This document shows positions 33,952-46,576 of a DNA stretch of 64,000 nucleotides, piece by piece. Below the pieces are notes generated by a model, which was not told the DNA's origin, did not search any database, and saw only the letters and a program-made list of their open reading frames with translations. The translations under genes and the position numbers were made by a program. Numbering within the stretch: position 1 is the first letter of the stretch; each line of letters starts with the position of its first letter. This DNA is from Palaemon carinicauda (Eukaryota > Arthropoda > Malacostraca > Decapoda > Palaemonidae), in contig NC_090759.1 of NCBI RefSeq assembly GCF_036898095.1, forward strand, positions 19,361,777 to 19,425,776. The letters are read 5' to 3'.

Positions 33952-34282
33952 GGGCTCAAGCCATGACGTCCTGATGGAAGGTTCCTTCAGTAGCTTCCTA
34001 GGGTATATTCAACTACAGTGGATATTCCCAGAGAATTAAACTAAAGGTTAACACAGAATTCTAACTTCTGGTGCGAGTAGGCTACCCTAAAGGTTTCCCT
34101 CTAGGATATCGTATATCAACAGGGGACGCATGTATTAACACGCCACATAGCTATCTGCACCCCATATAGAGTTAACACTTCGATATGGAAAGGTGGCTGA
34201 GTAACTGAGGAGCCGTTCCAAAGTTACTCTCATCCATGGCTACTTTTGGTACTCGAGACGTAAACAAACGGGCGCCATTGCT
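33952..34282 (+). repeat. DIRS-B left inverted terminal repeat
   Basis: Reverse complement of 41831-42149, including 'ctacttttggtactcgagac' and 'aacaaacgggcgccattgct'. Confidence 0.9.
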
Positions 34283-36109
34283 AAAAGATTGTGGCATTAT
34301 TAAACATACTATTTACTGTGATGTAAGTGTTTTCGCATTCGGGGACCATATAAGGGACCGAGTTGATTGTGTATCAACCCCTCCTAACCTAATGTGGGAA
34401 CCCTTGTATGCTCTCTATTCCCCCTGCCTGCGGGAAATTCCCTCTGGGTAGACTTGCTTTCCCTTCTACATAGGGGGATCTCGTCTACAACCAGATTATT
34501 TATCGCTTCTCTGCCTACCCTAAGGGAATGAGACCATAGAAAGGGCTCTGCCCTTCCTCCAGTTGCACTTGGTTGGGTTACCCTTCCTCCCTGCAACTAG
34601 CGATGTGTCTTTCAGACTTTCCTAGCCTAGGAGTTAGTCCTCCTACTCTAGGTTAAGCTCTGGGGGTAGACTCTGTCTTATTATAGTTTGGAACAGTACA
34701 TTAGTACTGTACTTGATCTGGGCTACCTATCCTAGGTTAGGGAGCGTTCTCCCTTGCCTTGGTGGCCGCTCTAATACAGTCTCTCCTCATTTAGAAAGAC
34801 CCCTTCTTCTCCCTCCCCACCTATCCCTTTGGTGTAGGCCTGCCTACACACCTCTGTCCTTAGTCCTACAACTCCTCCCTTGGGTGGAGTGGTAGGGCTA
34901 ACCTTGTTCTCCTGCTGAGCTGGCCACTCTGGTAAACATACCCTTCATAGCATTCTATGGGGGGTGGTTGCCGGCGGGGGATTCCCCCTCTTTGAGTGCC
35001 CTCTATCCCTCCCTTGGGTTACCTCAGGCACCCGGCCACCTGCCGGCTCCCTGCCGTCGGATGTTAGGAGTATCCACTCCTATCATGAGTGCACTCTCTC
35101 CGGAGGGATGCCGGAGGGATGTAGGATTTTACCCCTTCCATCCCTCCTTACCTTTCTCTCTTTCTATCTTGGTGCCGGTCCCTTGCCGTCTCTACTGCCA
35201 GCGATAACCACCACTACCTCAGGTGACCTTCTTTCATAAGATGCCTTCCCCCTCTAAGACGTCAGCCTACCGAGTGCCGGAGGCTGCCGCCTTCCGTCGA
35301 CATACCGCTGACGTCCCACCCCTTATATTTACCTAGTAACAGCCGGCCGACTTTCGGAGTCTGCCGCCCACATGCCAGCATTGATTGCCAGCAATCTAGG
35401 TATACACCCATATATATATCTCTCTTATGAATTGATCCAAGGCTCACCATGCCGTCAGCCTTCGGCTGCCGGAGCCGCCGCCCCTGTGGTATTATCCATC
35501 TCAGTTACTCAGTGTGTCTGCCTTGATGCCTTCCACCCTGCAGGACCGGCCTCCGGTGTGCCGTCGGTCTGCCGGCACCCTCATGAGACGCTAAGGGACA
35601 TGTACCCCTTCCCTGGCTGCCGGCAACATGCCGACAGTCAATATGTTGCAGTCAGATAGCCTGGCCACTTCCATATCGTTATACCATCCAAAAATAGTGG
35701 CTATGCTGTTTGATTGCACATTACAATAATTCCAGCATATTCTGTGTATCTCAGTGCAGTCGATTGCCGGAACCTACATTTATCAAGGGGTTTATCCTAT
35801 TTTCCCCTCTCCCCCAAGGCTCTGAGTGGTCTCAGACCCTGGTACACTGTGGAAAATTCCTGTTAAAAGCCTAGCTTGGCTCATCCATACAGATTTCCCT
35901 CATTGTCACCCACGGGTCCAAAGGAATTGTCTACAGATAAGGTTATGGTAACCGGCTGGGTGGGATTCACAAGTATGTGTATCTACTTCTTTTCTTGCTC
36001 ATCAATCTTGAACATTAATATGCTATTATAGATTAAGTTATTCTTAATTTTAGAGTAAAGTAAGTCATTCTTATGCCTTCCATGTACTCATGATCTCTTT
36101 CTTTTACAG
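34283..36109 (+). other. DIRS-B leader
   Basis: Non-coding leader with GCCGGC/TGCCGG-rich tracts (about 34970-35640). Ends in 'gatctctttcttttacag' (AG 36108-36109), the same acceptor as the other copies. The ATG mini-frame found in other leaders is not present here at the expected site. Confidence 0.55.
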
Positions 36110-38038
36110 GAGGAGTACTTGAAGTGCGAGAGCGCCCGGACTTCTACGGGCACAAGGAGTGCCGGACCCACGCCCCCTGCGCCGCCAAGAAAGGCGACCT
36201 TAAATTTTGGGACCCGCAGAACTGTACAGTCTGCAAGAGTCTTCTCGTTGAGGCGTTCGACGATCCTCCTACTGCGGAGGTAAGGGACATTGCTAGGGAG
36301 AAGCTACGCAAATGGGTGTGTGGCTTCCAAAAAAACGCAACTGGACCGTATCTTCCCAATGAAGACTTGAAGGCTTTGCTTTTTCCAAAAGCATCTAAGG
36401 ACTCGGTGGTCCCTCGTGAACAAAATTCCCACCGTCCATATCGTGGTCGAACCCGAGGTCGTCATGGCACAGTCCATGCGTGAGTGCCATCTTGATTCCG
36501 ACAACGAGGAACACATGTCGGAGGTGTCTGAAGAGACGGAGAAGAACCTCATGGGCGAGGAGGTCGACTATGAGGAAGATCAAGTGGAATACCCTGATTC
36601 GGAGAACGAGGTCGCTCCTGCTCCCCCAGCAACTCCTGCACCATCCGAGGAACCTGTTCCTTCGACTTCTACCACCCCGGACCCTCTTCCATTGGCCACT
36701 CAAGAGGTCTTCAAAATGCTTGAAGCCCTCATGGACAAGAAGCTGCGGAAGACTCAGGAGTAATTCCGGACGACTCTCGTCGGCTTCAAACAACCGAAGA
36801 AGATTTCGGTTAAGGACCTCCCCACCTGCTCGGAAGCTAACCCATGGAGATACGACGAGCATATGCCAATCACCACTGGCAAGATCTATATTAGTGAAAG
36901 GGTTGGCTCTATATTGTTGGAAGAAGTGGAGTTCTTCCCGAATTTCGAGGCTTACGTCCGGCTCAGGTCCGAACCAGCCTCAAAGGAAGAGACCGAACCA
37001 AAGGAAGTGATTGTGTTCGATCTCGCGAAGGCTCAAGCTATGTTAGCTCAGGCAGTGAAGAGCCGGGGTTTCACAAACTCCAAGATGCCGGTGCTAAGTA
37101 AAAAGCATCCAACCTTCGTTGCGCCAGCTACTGCGACCTTCCCCTTCATTGAAAAGGCCTTCACAGCGGTCATGAAGGCGGTGGAGGAAGGGACGCCTTG
37201 CCCTGCACTGGAGGAGTGCAGACCCTTCTCCATTACTCTTCCCCCCGATGATAGGCACTGGAAAGACATCCAGTCAACCTTTACGGTACGAAAACTGGAA
37301 CCTGATGTGGCCGGTCGTCAATTCAATGAGGACCTCTCACGGCTGAACGATCACCTCCTTCATAGGGAACAGGATACGAAGGAGAGACTCGCCGCTTCGC
37401 TGTCCCATCAGGTACAGCTAGAACTCATGCCCGGTGATACCAGAGTCCCAGACTTTTACATGGTCCTTGCTAAGTCGCACCTGGCGACTGTGACCAAGGA
37501 CCTATATAGTTTCGCTAGGGCTCGTAGAGCCTGTAGAGAATTCGTGTTCGCCAGTGCAACGGTTAAACACGAACCCCGTAGACTGATTTCCTCCAATATA
37601 TGGGGCAAACATCTCTTCCCGTCTACCTTGGTGAAAGAGATAGTGGACAAAGCTGCTACGGAGAACAGGAACCTTCTCCATAAGTTGGGCATGTCCCGTA
37701 AGAGGAAGTCCTCTCAGGACGATGGCCCTCAGCCTAAGAGGAAATCCTCGAAACCCAGACCCCAGGAACATCAACCGAGACGACAGTTTCCGGGTCCCGC
37801 TACTCCCCAAGTGGCTACGCAGCCATAACAGACCTTTCAACTGGTCCCCCAGCCGGTGGTGTCGCAGTCGCCGGTCTTCACCCCTGCCTATGAGCAACAC
37901 TCGACTACCTTTCGTCCCAAAGGTAAGGGCTCAGGCAGAGGTTCCGGCAGAGATTCTTCTCGCCGTCCCTCCAGAGGCAGAGGAGGAAGGGGAGCTAGCG
38001 GCCGAGGTGGCAAACCCTCGGGCCACCAGAAGCAATGA
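36110..38038 (+). pseudogene. DIRS-B gag
   Basis: The first Cys pair is disrupted by a deletion just after the acceptor. 'FYGHKECRTHAPC' and 'WDPQNCTVCKS' remain. A 1-base insertion near 36422 shifts frame before 'PTVHIVVEPEV'. A TAA follows 'KKLRKTQE' (36761-36763), and another stop interrupts 'VATQP' at 37826-37828. The core from 36863 is long and open, including 'RQFNEDLSRL' and 'RRACREFVFASATV'. The C terminus is RG-rich ('SRRPSRGRGGRGASGRG'), a likely nucleic-acid-binding tail. Confidence 0.85.
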
Positions 38039-39825
38039 AGTGCTTCCGGTGGGAGGAAGACTCCGCCAATTCCAGGATCGTTGGACCTTCGATCCCTGGG
38101 CACACAGCATCGTCAAGAAGGGACTGGGCTGGAGCTGGATTCAACCACCCCCAGCCTTCCAGCAATTCTTCCAACAGTCAACCCCCCTCCTGGAAGAATA
38201 TGTCCTGGAACTCTTGAACAAGAAGGTGATCAGGAGGGTAAAGTCAATCAGGTTCCAAGGGAGACTCTTTTGTGTTCCCAAGAAAGACTCAGACAAACTC
38301 AGTCATTCTAGACTTATTGCGAACAACAAATTCAAGATGCTGACTCTGCAACAAATAAGGACCCTTCTGCCTCACAGGGCCTACACGGTCTCCATAGACC
38401 TGGCGGATGCCTACTGGCACATTCCAATGAATCACTACGCTTCCTCCTACCTAGGATTTCGACTCCAAAGGACAAGTTACGCCTTCAGGGCCATGCCCTT
38501 CGTGCTCAACGTGGCTCCACGGATCTTCACCAAGCTGGCAGACGCAATCGTCCAACAGTACGTCTTCAGGGCGTCCAAGTGGTGGCCTACCTCGACGACT
38601 GGCTAGTCTGGTCAACATAGCCCGAAGATTGTCTGAGAGCCTGCAACAAAGTCACCCAGTTCCTAGAGCATCTGGGCTTCAAGATAAACACCGAGAAATC
38701 TCGCCTTTCTCCAGCTCAGAAGTTCCAATGGTTGGGAATCCATTGGGACCTTCAGTCACACCGCCTTTCCATTCCACAGAAGAAAAGGAAGGAAATAGCA
38801 GGGTCTGTCAGAAGGCTTCTAAAATCCAAACGGATCTCAAGACGACAACAGGAACAAGTTCTCGGCTCTCTACAGTTCGCCTCTGTGACAAACCCAGTGC
38901 TGCGGGAGTCTGGAGACATTTTGCATCCATCGCTCGAAGAGACCTCAAGAGACGGCTTCCGAACAGACTTCGCTTACTTTTAAAGCAGTGGTCAGAAGCA
39001 AAGGCCCTGAAAAGGTCCATCCCTCTTCAACACCCGCCTCCATCACTCAACATCCACACGGACGCTTCACTGGAGGGTTGGGGAGGTCACTCCCACCAAC
39101 AACAGGTTCAAGGAATATGGTCTCCCCTATTCAAGACGTTTCACATCAACATCTTGGAGGCCATGGCGGTTCTTCTCACTCTGAAGAAACTCTCCCCGCC
39201 TCCCTCGATCCACATCCGTCTGACTCTGGACAACTCGGTGGTAGTCAGATGTTTCAATCGTCAGGGCTCGAGATCTCCCCAGATAAATCAGGTGCTTCTT
39301 CCGATCTTTTGTTTGGCAGAAAGGAAGAAATGGCACCTGTCTGCAGTTCACCTACAAGGATTCCGCAATGTTACGGCGGACGCTCCATCAAGGAAGAGCC
39401 CAATAGAGTCGGAATGGTCTCTAGACGCAAGATCATTCTCCTTCATCTCTCACCAAGTCCCGGAACTTCAGATCGATCTCTTCGCGACGAGCGACAACAA
39501 TCAACTTCCTCGATATGTGGCCCCGTATGAGGACCCCAAGGCAGAAGCAGTGGATGCCATGTCCCTGGATTGGAACAGATGGTCCAGGATATACCTGTTC
39601 CCTCCTCCCAACCTTCTGCTGAAAGTCCTATCCAAACTGAGAACCTTCAAAGGGAGAGCGGCTACCAAGTGGCCCCAGAGCAATTGGTATCCCCTGGTCC
39701 TGGAGCTGCAGCCCACCCTGATCACCCTACCGGGCCCAGTTCTCTCTCAACAAGTACAGAAGTCGACTGACTTCGCTTCATCACTGAAAGTCAGGGACCT
39801 TCATCTCATGATTTTCTCTCCTTAG
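37900..39825 (+). pseudogene. DIRS-B reverse transcriptase-RNase H
   Basis: Overlaps the gag tail in another frame. The 'LRVILDLSPLNKF' stretch is lost to deletions near 38300. 'SIDLADAYWHIPMN' and 'FRAMPF' are intact, but a 1-base change in length near 38560 moves the YLDD box out of frame, and a TAG follows the DDW region. RNase H is open from about 38900: 'IHTDASLEGWGGH', 'LEAM', 'LTLDNSVVV'. The downstream 'QIDLFATSDNNQLPRYVAPY' segment is intact. Confidence 0.83.
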
Positions 39826-40788
39826 CCGCAAAGAAAAGGTTTGGGATCTCGAAGAAAAGCTTAAGACTTCCTCGAGGAGTACAAGACTGAGTCTGCCAGA
39901 CGGCAATACGAATCTTCCTGGAAAAAGTGGGTCTCCTTCGTCAAGGCAAAAAATCCTAAGGAAATCACCATTGATTTTTGCATGTCCTTCTTCATTCACC
40001 TTCATGGACAAGGCTTAGCAGCCAACACGATTTCCACTTGTTAATCGGCTTTGAATAGACTACTCCTATACGCCTTCCAGATTGATCTGTCCAGCGATAT
40101 CTTCAATAAACTGCCAAAGGCATAAGCTAGACTACGCCCAGCACCCCCACCAAAACCTATCTCCTGGTCCCTGGACAAGGTGCTCCGTTTTGCTTCTAGC
40201 CTGGACAACGATTCGTGCCCTCTGAAAGACCTGACTCAAAAAGTTATCTTCCTTTTTGCTCTCACCTCGGGAGCCCGAGTCAGTGAAATAGTGGCATTAT
40301 CAAGAGAGGAGGGTCATATCCTGTTCGCCGAGACAGGAGATCTTACCCTCTTCCCCAATCCAACGTTTCTCGCTAAGAATGAACTACCCACCAAGAGATG
40401 GGGCCCTAGGAGAATCTGCCCCCTGAAGGAAGATGTCTCTCTATGCCCAGTGGAGAGTCTTATGTTCTATCTTCGAAGAACTTCAGACTTCGGTGGAGGA
40501 CAACTCTTCAAAGGAGAAACATCGGGTAGCGACCTGTCACTGAAACAACTAAGAACGAAAATCACCTACTTCATTCGCAGAGCGGATCCTGACAGTACAC
40601 TCGCAGGTCACGATCCTAGAAAAGTCGCTTCTTCTCTGAACTTCTTCCAGAGTATGGACTTCGAAAGCCTCAAGAGCTTTACAGGCTGGAAATCATCGCA
40701 CGTTTTATTCAAGCACTACGCAAAACAAGTGCACGAAGTAAAGCATTTCGTGGTAGCTGCAGGTAGTGTTATGAAACCTGCTGCTTAA
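39790..40788 (+). pseudogene. DIRS-B tyrosine recombinase
   Basis: The N-terminal part has a frameshift near 39865 and two nonsense codons: a TAA in 'STC-SAL' (about 40042) and a TAA in 'PKA-ARL' (about 40124). The catalytic half (40180-40788) is open: 'TSGARVSEIVAL', 'AGHDPRKVAS', 'TGWKSSHV', 'FKHYAKQVHEVKHF'. The catalytic half outlasting the N-terminal half may be chance. Confidence 0.85.
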
Positions 40789-41632
40789 GTCTGCATAGAA
40801 CAGTAAGTTACTTGGGACTCTAACTCTACGGGTGCCTGTGTTGACCCTATTATGATACATAGTGATTTAATGGACACTTAGTGTTTCTAATAGACTGTTC
40901 TTTACCAAGGTGAAATGTCATAGACTTTACATGAGTGCCACATGCCCTAGGGAATGATGTGTTTTCTTTGAATTTTAAAGACTGGCGTTCCTCTGGAACT
41001 TGTGTTTCTAAAAAGAAAATTTTCTTTCAGAATCAAGATTACCGTCTTTCATTTCTATGTACATTATTCTTTATTATTGTAAATAAATTCTATATTCATT
41101 ATTGTAATTACTGCCATAATGATCTGCAATCCTATAAATAAAATCTCTATTTCATTTCCATGTGTGTCTCTCTTCGCTCCTATTCCTTATCAAGAAATAT
41201 ACGATTGTTATAGTTTCATTTACCTCTTTCCTGATGATCAGAAAGAATAATATAAGTAATTATGTTATATACTCACTCATGCCTTGCTAATATTCCTATC
41301 CGAATATTAACCTTTGTCCTGTCTCCGAGACCAGCATGATCTCTCCTCCAGGGGGAATAGTAGTTATGTTATATATATGCTTGATAATATTCCTACCCGA
41401 ATATTAACCTTTGCCTTGTCTCCGAGTCCAGCGTGATCTCTCCACCGGGTGAGTAGCTCTTCAATGATCGCTTCGAGATGTCCTATTGTCCACCAGGACT
41501 TCCCTGCCAGGGGGGCGGGAAGCTAGTTTACCATAGACTCTCTGGTAAGGACATGTTCTATAATACTGTTCGAAGCCCTTGGCACTTGGATTAAAAGGGG
41601 TAAAAATCCACGATACATTAATTCTCTAGTAC

Positions 41633-41735
41633 ACTTCCATCAGGACGTCATGGCTTGAGCCCAAAAAACGGATTTTGAGCGAAGCGAAAAATCTATTTTT
41701 CGGTGAGATACCCATGACGTCCTGATGGACCCTCC
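41633..41735 (+). repeat. DIRS-B internal complementary region
   Basis: Holds 'ggcttgagcccaaaaaacgg', the complement of the joined ends, then 'agcgaagcgaaaaatc' and 'catgacgtcctgatgg'. All bases of both termini are represented over about 95 bp. Confidence 0.9.
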
Positions 41736-41830
41736 CGTCTATTCTAGTTCAGCCTTTCAGGACCCTCCCTGACCTACTGTATCGCGGAGATTGGTAGAAG
41801 CTGAGCTCAGGATGAGGACGGACGTGACGT

Positions 41831-42196
41831 CATTTAGCAATGGCGCCTGTTTGTTTACGTCTCGAGTACCAAAAGTAGCCACGGATGAGAGTAACTTTGG
41901 AACGGCTCCTCAGTTACTCAGCCACCTTTCTATATCGAAGTGTTAACTCTATATGGGGTGCAGATAGCTATGTGGTATGTTAATACATGCGTCCCCTGAT
42001 GATATACGATATCCTAGAGGGAAACCTTTAGGGTACTCGCACCAAAAGTTAGAATTCTGTGATAATCTTTAGTTTAATTCTCTGGGAATATCCACTGTAG
42101 TTGAATATACCCTAGGAAGCTACTGAAGGAACCTTCCATCAGGACGTCATGGCTATCTCACCCAAAATAGATTTTTCGCTTCGCTCAAAATCCGTT
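41831..42196 (-). repeat. DIRS-B right inverted terminal repeat
   Basis: Pairs with 33952-34282, then carries the right-only extension 42150-42196. Confidence 0.9.
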
Positions 42197-42198
42197 AA

Positions 42199-44087
42199 AA
42201 ATGCCTAAATCTTCATAAAATAACACTAGGAACACTCATGTGCAGAAGTAAATATGAATACTAGGCTGCGGCCTATGCTAGGCATAAAGGCTAGTATGGG
42301 GTCGACTGGCTAGGAGTGCCGAAGACCACAACGGCAAAAATGAACTATTCCTAAATTGAAGATTAATAACCTAAGATAAAATAGTTATAAGGCCGTTAAG
42401 GCTATGCAGGCTAACTAAGCCTATATCTTCATTAATATAACACTAGGAACATTATTATATCATGCAGAAATAAACATGAACACTAGGCTGTAGCCTATGC
42501 TAGGCTGAAAGGCTAGTATGGGGTCGGTTAACTAAGATCGCCGAAGACCACTATCGGCATAATATAACTTTTTCCTAATAATGAAGACTAAATAACTAAG
42601 GATTTATCTTGAATAAAAGGTCGGGGAAGGCTGTTCTGGCTAACTAAATAATGCATGCAAGCGAACAGCCGCGCCGTAAATGGCGACCCGAGGCAAGGCA
42701 CAGCTCGGCCACAAAACACAAGATTTTAGCGTAAAAAATCGTTACTCGACGGCCAGAGCTTATCTAAACAATACAAGAACCTGGTACTCAACTTTCCAGA
42801 AGAAGGCAAAGCAGAAGGCTGAGACATCTTGAAGGATGCACACAAAATATAGCGATAACTGGGAACAAAACAATCGTCGTTATGGCTACTAAGAGAGGAA
42901 AGGTAAGGGCGGACGTGACGTCACGCAGCTGCGAGTATCGTAGCAGTGACGAAGGGAGAGTATCTTTGGAACGGCACCCCAGTTACCTCCCACGTTCACT
43001 CGCCACATCTTCCCCTCGAAGCGTAAACGCTAGGTGGGGTGCAGATGGTCATGTGACGTGTTAATGCATGCGTCCCCTGTTGATATACGATATTCTATAA
43101 GGTTAACCCTTAGAATACTCACTCCAGAACTTAGAATTCTGTGAAAACCTTTAGTTTAATTCTCTGGGAATATTTTAGTAGTTATATATATCCAAAGAAA
43201 GCTACTGAAGGAACCTTCCATCAGGATGACATGGCTTGAGCCCAAAAATGCCTATATCTTCATTAACATAACACTAGGAACACTATTATATCATGCAGAA
43301 GTAAACATGAACACTAGGCTGCAGCCTAGGCTAGGCTGAAAGACTAGTATGGGGTTGGCTAACTAAGAGCGCCGAGGACTACCATCGGCATCATATAACC
43401 TATTCCTAATAATGAAGACTAAATAACTGATGATATTTAATTAGTTATAAGGCCGGGAAGGCTGTTCTGGCTAGCTAAATAACGCATGGAAGGCGAACAG
43501 CTGCGCCGTAAAAAGGCGCCTCCGAGCAAGGCACAGCTCAGCCACAAAACACAAGATTTTAACGTAAAAAATCGTTACTCTACGGCCAGAGATTATTTAA
43601 ACAATAGAAGAACCTGGTACTCAACTTTCCAGAAGAAGGCGATGCAGAATGTTGAGACATTGCGAAGGATGCACAAGATTTAGGGAGATCACTGGGAACA
43701 AACAAGCTGACGGTGAGCTACCTAGAAAAGGAATGAGGACGGACGTGACGTCACACAAGTACGGCGTCGGTTTGTTTACGTTGCGAGTACCGTAACAGTA
43801 ACGAAGGTAGGGTAACTTTGGAACGGCACCTCAGTTACCTCGCCACCTTTCCCCCTCGAAGTGTAAATGCTAGGTGGGGTACAGATAGCCATGTGACGTG
43901 TTAATGCATACGTCCCCTGTTGATATACGATATTCTAAAGGGAAACCTTTAGGGTATTCACGCCAGAACTTAGAATTCTGTGAAAACCTTTAGTTTAATT
44001 CTCGGGGAATATTATGGTAGTCATATATATCCAAAGGAAGCTACTGAAGGAACCTTCCATCAGGACAACATGGCTTGAGCCCAAAAA
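42199..44087 (-). repeat. Three tandem copies of the DIRS-D 5' end
   Basis: Units are about 42199-42418 (partial), 42419-43249 and 43250-44087. The two full units are about 83x bp and each contains a complete left-end start ('gggctcaagccatg' on the minus strand at 44082 and 43244) plus a leader beginning. The mini-frame MSQxSAxPSSGKLSTRF is readable on the minus strand in both full units. The tandem 5' ends are not expected of a normal element. Confidence 0.85.
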
Positions 44088-45060
44088 TGCTGCGTATCTT
44101 GCACTTGCTTCAGTAATGACGATAATGCCATAATTATTATAATCCTTATGAATGAATGGCTCAATCATTTCTGTTCGTGGCTTTTAAATAACTTTGATGT
44201 CTCAGCCAAAACTTGATTATTGTTATTGTCCCTTTTCCAATCCAATAACAATTACGCCGAGGACTACGACACATCTGCATAGACATGAATTATGGACCCT
44301 GAAAGGAGACACAGGCTATCCCTTTTTCTTTTACATGGAACCACTACCCTCACTTGAAAGATAAATCCAGACAGATTTAAAATCCTCTGTTCTTTGATGT
44401 AATTGCTTTCCCCAAGGTAAGGTTGCACCTGGCAATGAAACCTTTTTCGGTGTCTTTTAGCCAAAAATTCACGACCAGATGTGATTTATCCTAATTCCCC
44501 ACCAAGCAAGTCTCCTTTTCGGCAGTCCAGATTTATCTTTCTACTGAAGGAAATTATTCCACTTAACATGACGACTGGATAGATCTTGATCGGGTGCGCT
44601 TACGTAAGGGCCCTATACGTTCTGTTATGTCGAGTGAAATATATAAGATTGTGATTTTCGTGCAATTTAAAGGCAATAGAAAATTGCACTAGGGGTGGGG
44701 AGCAATTTAGACTCAAAGTGTACCTGTGAGTTTCCCTTACAGCTGCACAATGATATAAAAGCATATAGGTTTAACAAAAACATAAAAGGGACCAGGGAAG
44801 AAAGTAAAGCAGGAGAGTAAAATGTTGGTACAGCTAAGGCTGATGCACTGCTCACATCCCCACTATGTAGAGGAGCTTTCAAGAGCATAATAACTCAGAA
44901 GGCCCTCGAGTGAGGTCCCTTGTATGATCTTCAAGTCATGCATTTGTGTTGCACTGTAAGTATAGGCCACAATACTATTATCTATTTCTCCCAATAAATA
45001 ATTGGAACCAAGATATATGTCTAATGTAGGTTCTACACCTTTCAAATATGCGGCCCTAAG
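44088..45060. other. Stretch with no recognised feature
   Basis: No coding frame, repeat or RNA gene that I can support. The last 150 bases may belong to the LINE fragment that follows. Confidence 0.45.
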
Positions 45061-45163
45061 ACTATACAGTACAATAAGCTCCTACTAGACATCCAAAAGA
45101 CTGAAGATATTAAGGCTTTCATGAGGAAACTGAAGACTTTCCTGTTCTCTAAGTCCTTTGATG
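45061..45163 (+). pseudogene. LINE C-terminal scrap
   Basis: Encodes 'YNKLLLDIQKTEDIKAFMRK' followed by 'LKTFLFSKSFDD', which fits the extreme C terminus of LINE polyproteins (L-P-x-x-I ... F-K-x-x-L-K-x-x-L-F). Runs directly into an (ATT)n tract. Confidence 0.6.
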
Positions 45164-45164
45164 A

Positions 45165-45232
<68 letters not shown>

Positions 45233-45540
45233 GTTAAGCTACAACCCTGGTTGGAAAAGCAGGATGCTATAAGCACAAGGGCTCCAACAGGGAAAAATAG
45301 CCTAGTGAGGAAAGGAAATTAGGAAATAAATAAACTACAAGAAAAGTAATTAACAAATAAAATAAAATATTTTAAGAACAGTAGCAAGATTAAAACTGAT
45401 CTTTCATGTATGAACTATAAAAAGAGACTTATGTCAATAATGTGGATTTGACAATAAACGAACAATATGAGGTGTGAAATGTTGAATACCTTGGATAAAT
45501 GACTGTGAAGGTCCTGTAGAGAATAGGGTTCCCCTACTGT
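45163..45540 (-). repeat. ATT-tailed interspersed repeat, copy 4 (longest)
   Basis: (ATT)n at 45163-45231, then the shared core and an extended body ('aacagtagcaagattaaaac', 'gaactataaaaagag'). The extended body resembles 3428-3490, next to a dead LINE, which supports a LINE 3' UTR origin. It lies just downstream of the cysteine-rich exon. Confidence 0.65.
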
Positions 45541-45585
45541 ATTGGACCAGAAAAGCAGCTCTTAAAGTAAGTAAAGTAAACTCAC

Positions 45586-46341
45586 CTGATTCGTTGACAT
45601 CATCCGATTGCAGACACAGCTCTCCAATCTTTACATTTAATATAGTTTCCATCAGCTGAACCTTTAGTGCACTGCAGTAACACTTGGTGACCTCAACATA
45701 CTCAAGTATTGCTGTTTTGGTATCATTTATCACCTTGATTGGTAGGCTGATATGCTTTATCAACTGGTCCGCCGGGATCACGGAAACTGAAGGTTCCACG
45801 CAGGAATCAGATAGACATACCTTCACTGGAATCTTATAATCATCTATCAGTCTGGATTTCCTCAGGATATTCAAATCTTCTGGGCTTGAAACTTTTCTAC
45901 GCTTCCTGACTTTCTTTTTGACTTCTTCCCAAGTCAGTTCGATGGTAGTGGAGTTAAAGAAATCCGGTCTGAAAAGCTCATCTATGATTTTTGGCTTGAA
46001 AATTACTGGAAATTTAACGCTACAATTTGGTTCCAAGTTACAAGATTTGCAAAAACACTCTGTTGCCTCCATGTAATTAAAGTAAAGAAACTTTTGCGTA
46101 TTCCCAACATTAATCCTGACACTGACATTTCTCCGTTCCACAGAAGGTAAGCACTGAGTCCTTCCATTAGGACAAGACGTTCTTAAAGAGGGACACCATT
46201 TAATGTAAATGCCTGTCACGTTCGTCTTTGATTGAAGAAGGATTGACTTGACATCAGCTTCCTCTATTTCCGAGTTCCCCAGTTGTGCCTTGATCTTCTG
46301 CCAACTTACAAAGTAAGTCCGTATATTACATTGGTCCTTCA
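45586..46341 (-). CDS. Cysteine-rich exon of a probable secreted or receptor protein
   Basis: A 756-bp open exon between an acceptor ('ctctgttgcag') and a strong donor ('aatcag|gtgagt'). It encodes about 251 residues in two halves that look like internal repeats: half 1 has 'WQKIK', 'IKWCPSLRTSCPN', 'MEATECFCKSC'; half 2 has 'WEEVKKKV', 'VKVCLSDSCVEP', 'VEVTKCYCSA'. Several N-glycosylation sequons are present. The C-x-C ends recall cystine-knot ligands, but I do not recognise the family. It enters in phase 1, matching the donor of the Ig exon at 46577-46787, so the two probably belong to one transcript. Not transposon-like. Confidence 0.65.
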
Positions 46342-46576
46342 CTGCAACAGAGATAGTGCAAAATTACTTCAAGGACTATGGTGTTTCTGATAAGTGTTTT
46401 TATCAACACAAATGCTATACTAGCCAATATTATTAGAAGAAGAAGAAGAAAAAGAAGAAGAATGATAATAATAAAAATAAGACAAGAAAGATTTTCTTAA
46501 AAATATTACCCTTATAAAAAGGCATAAACAACCTAAAAAAAAAAAATAATTCAACTTGTTCAAAGTCAGTACCTAC

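Larger units (their letters stand above)
33945..42196 (+). mobile_element. DIRS-like retrotransposon B
   Basis: 8.25 kb, inserted in the leader of DIRS-D in opposite orientation. Ends are a T-run plus 'gggctcaagccatgacg' (gggctc from 33952) and 'caaaatccgtt' at 42196. Carries inverted repeats, leader, gag, RT-RNase H, recombinase, poly(A) signal (41137-41142), and internal complementary region. Every protein frame is damaged. Confidence 0.92.
29210..44087 (-). mobile_element. DIRS-like retrotransposon D (split, minus strand)
   Basis: Read on the minus strand: the 5' end at about 44087 ('gggctcaagccatg' after an A/T run), a triplicated leader start (44087-42199), an interruption by DIRS-B (42196-33945), the rest of the leader (33944-30101, itself interrupted by a TTAA element at 30202-32033), then gag (30100-29210) into the gap. 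The leader halves join when B is removed: 'ggcattttt' at 42196 continues as 'catatac' at 33944, matching 'ggcattattaaacatac' in copy B. The 3' half is not visible. Confidence 0.85.
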
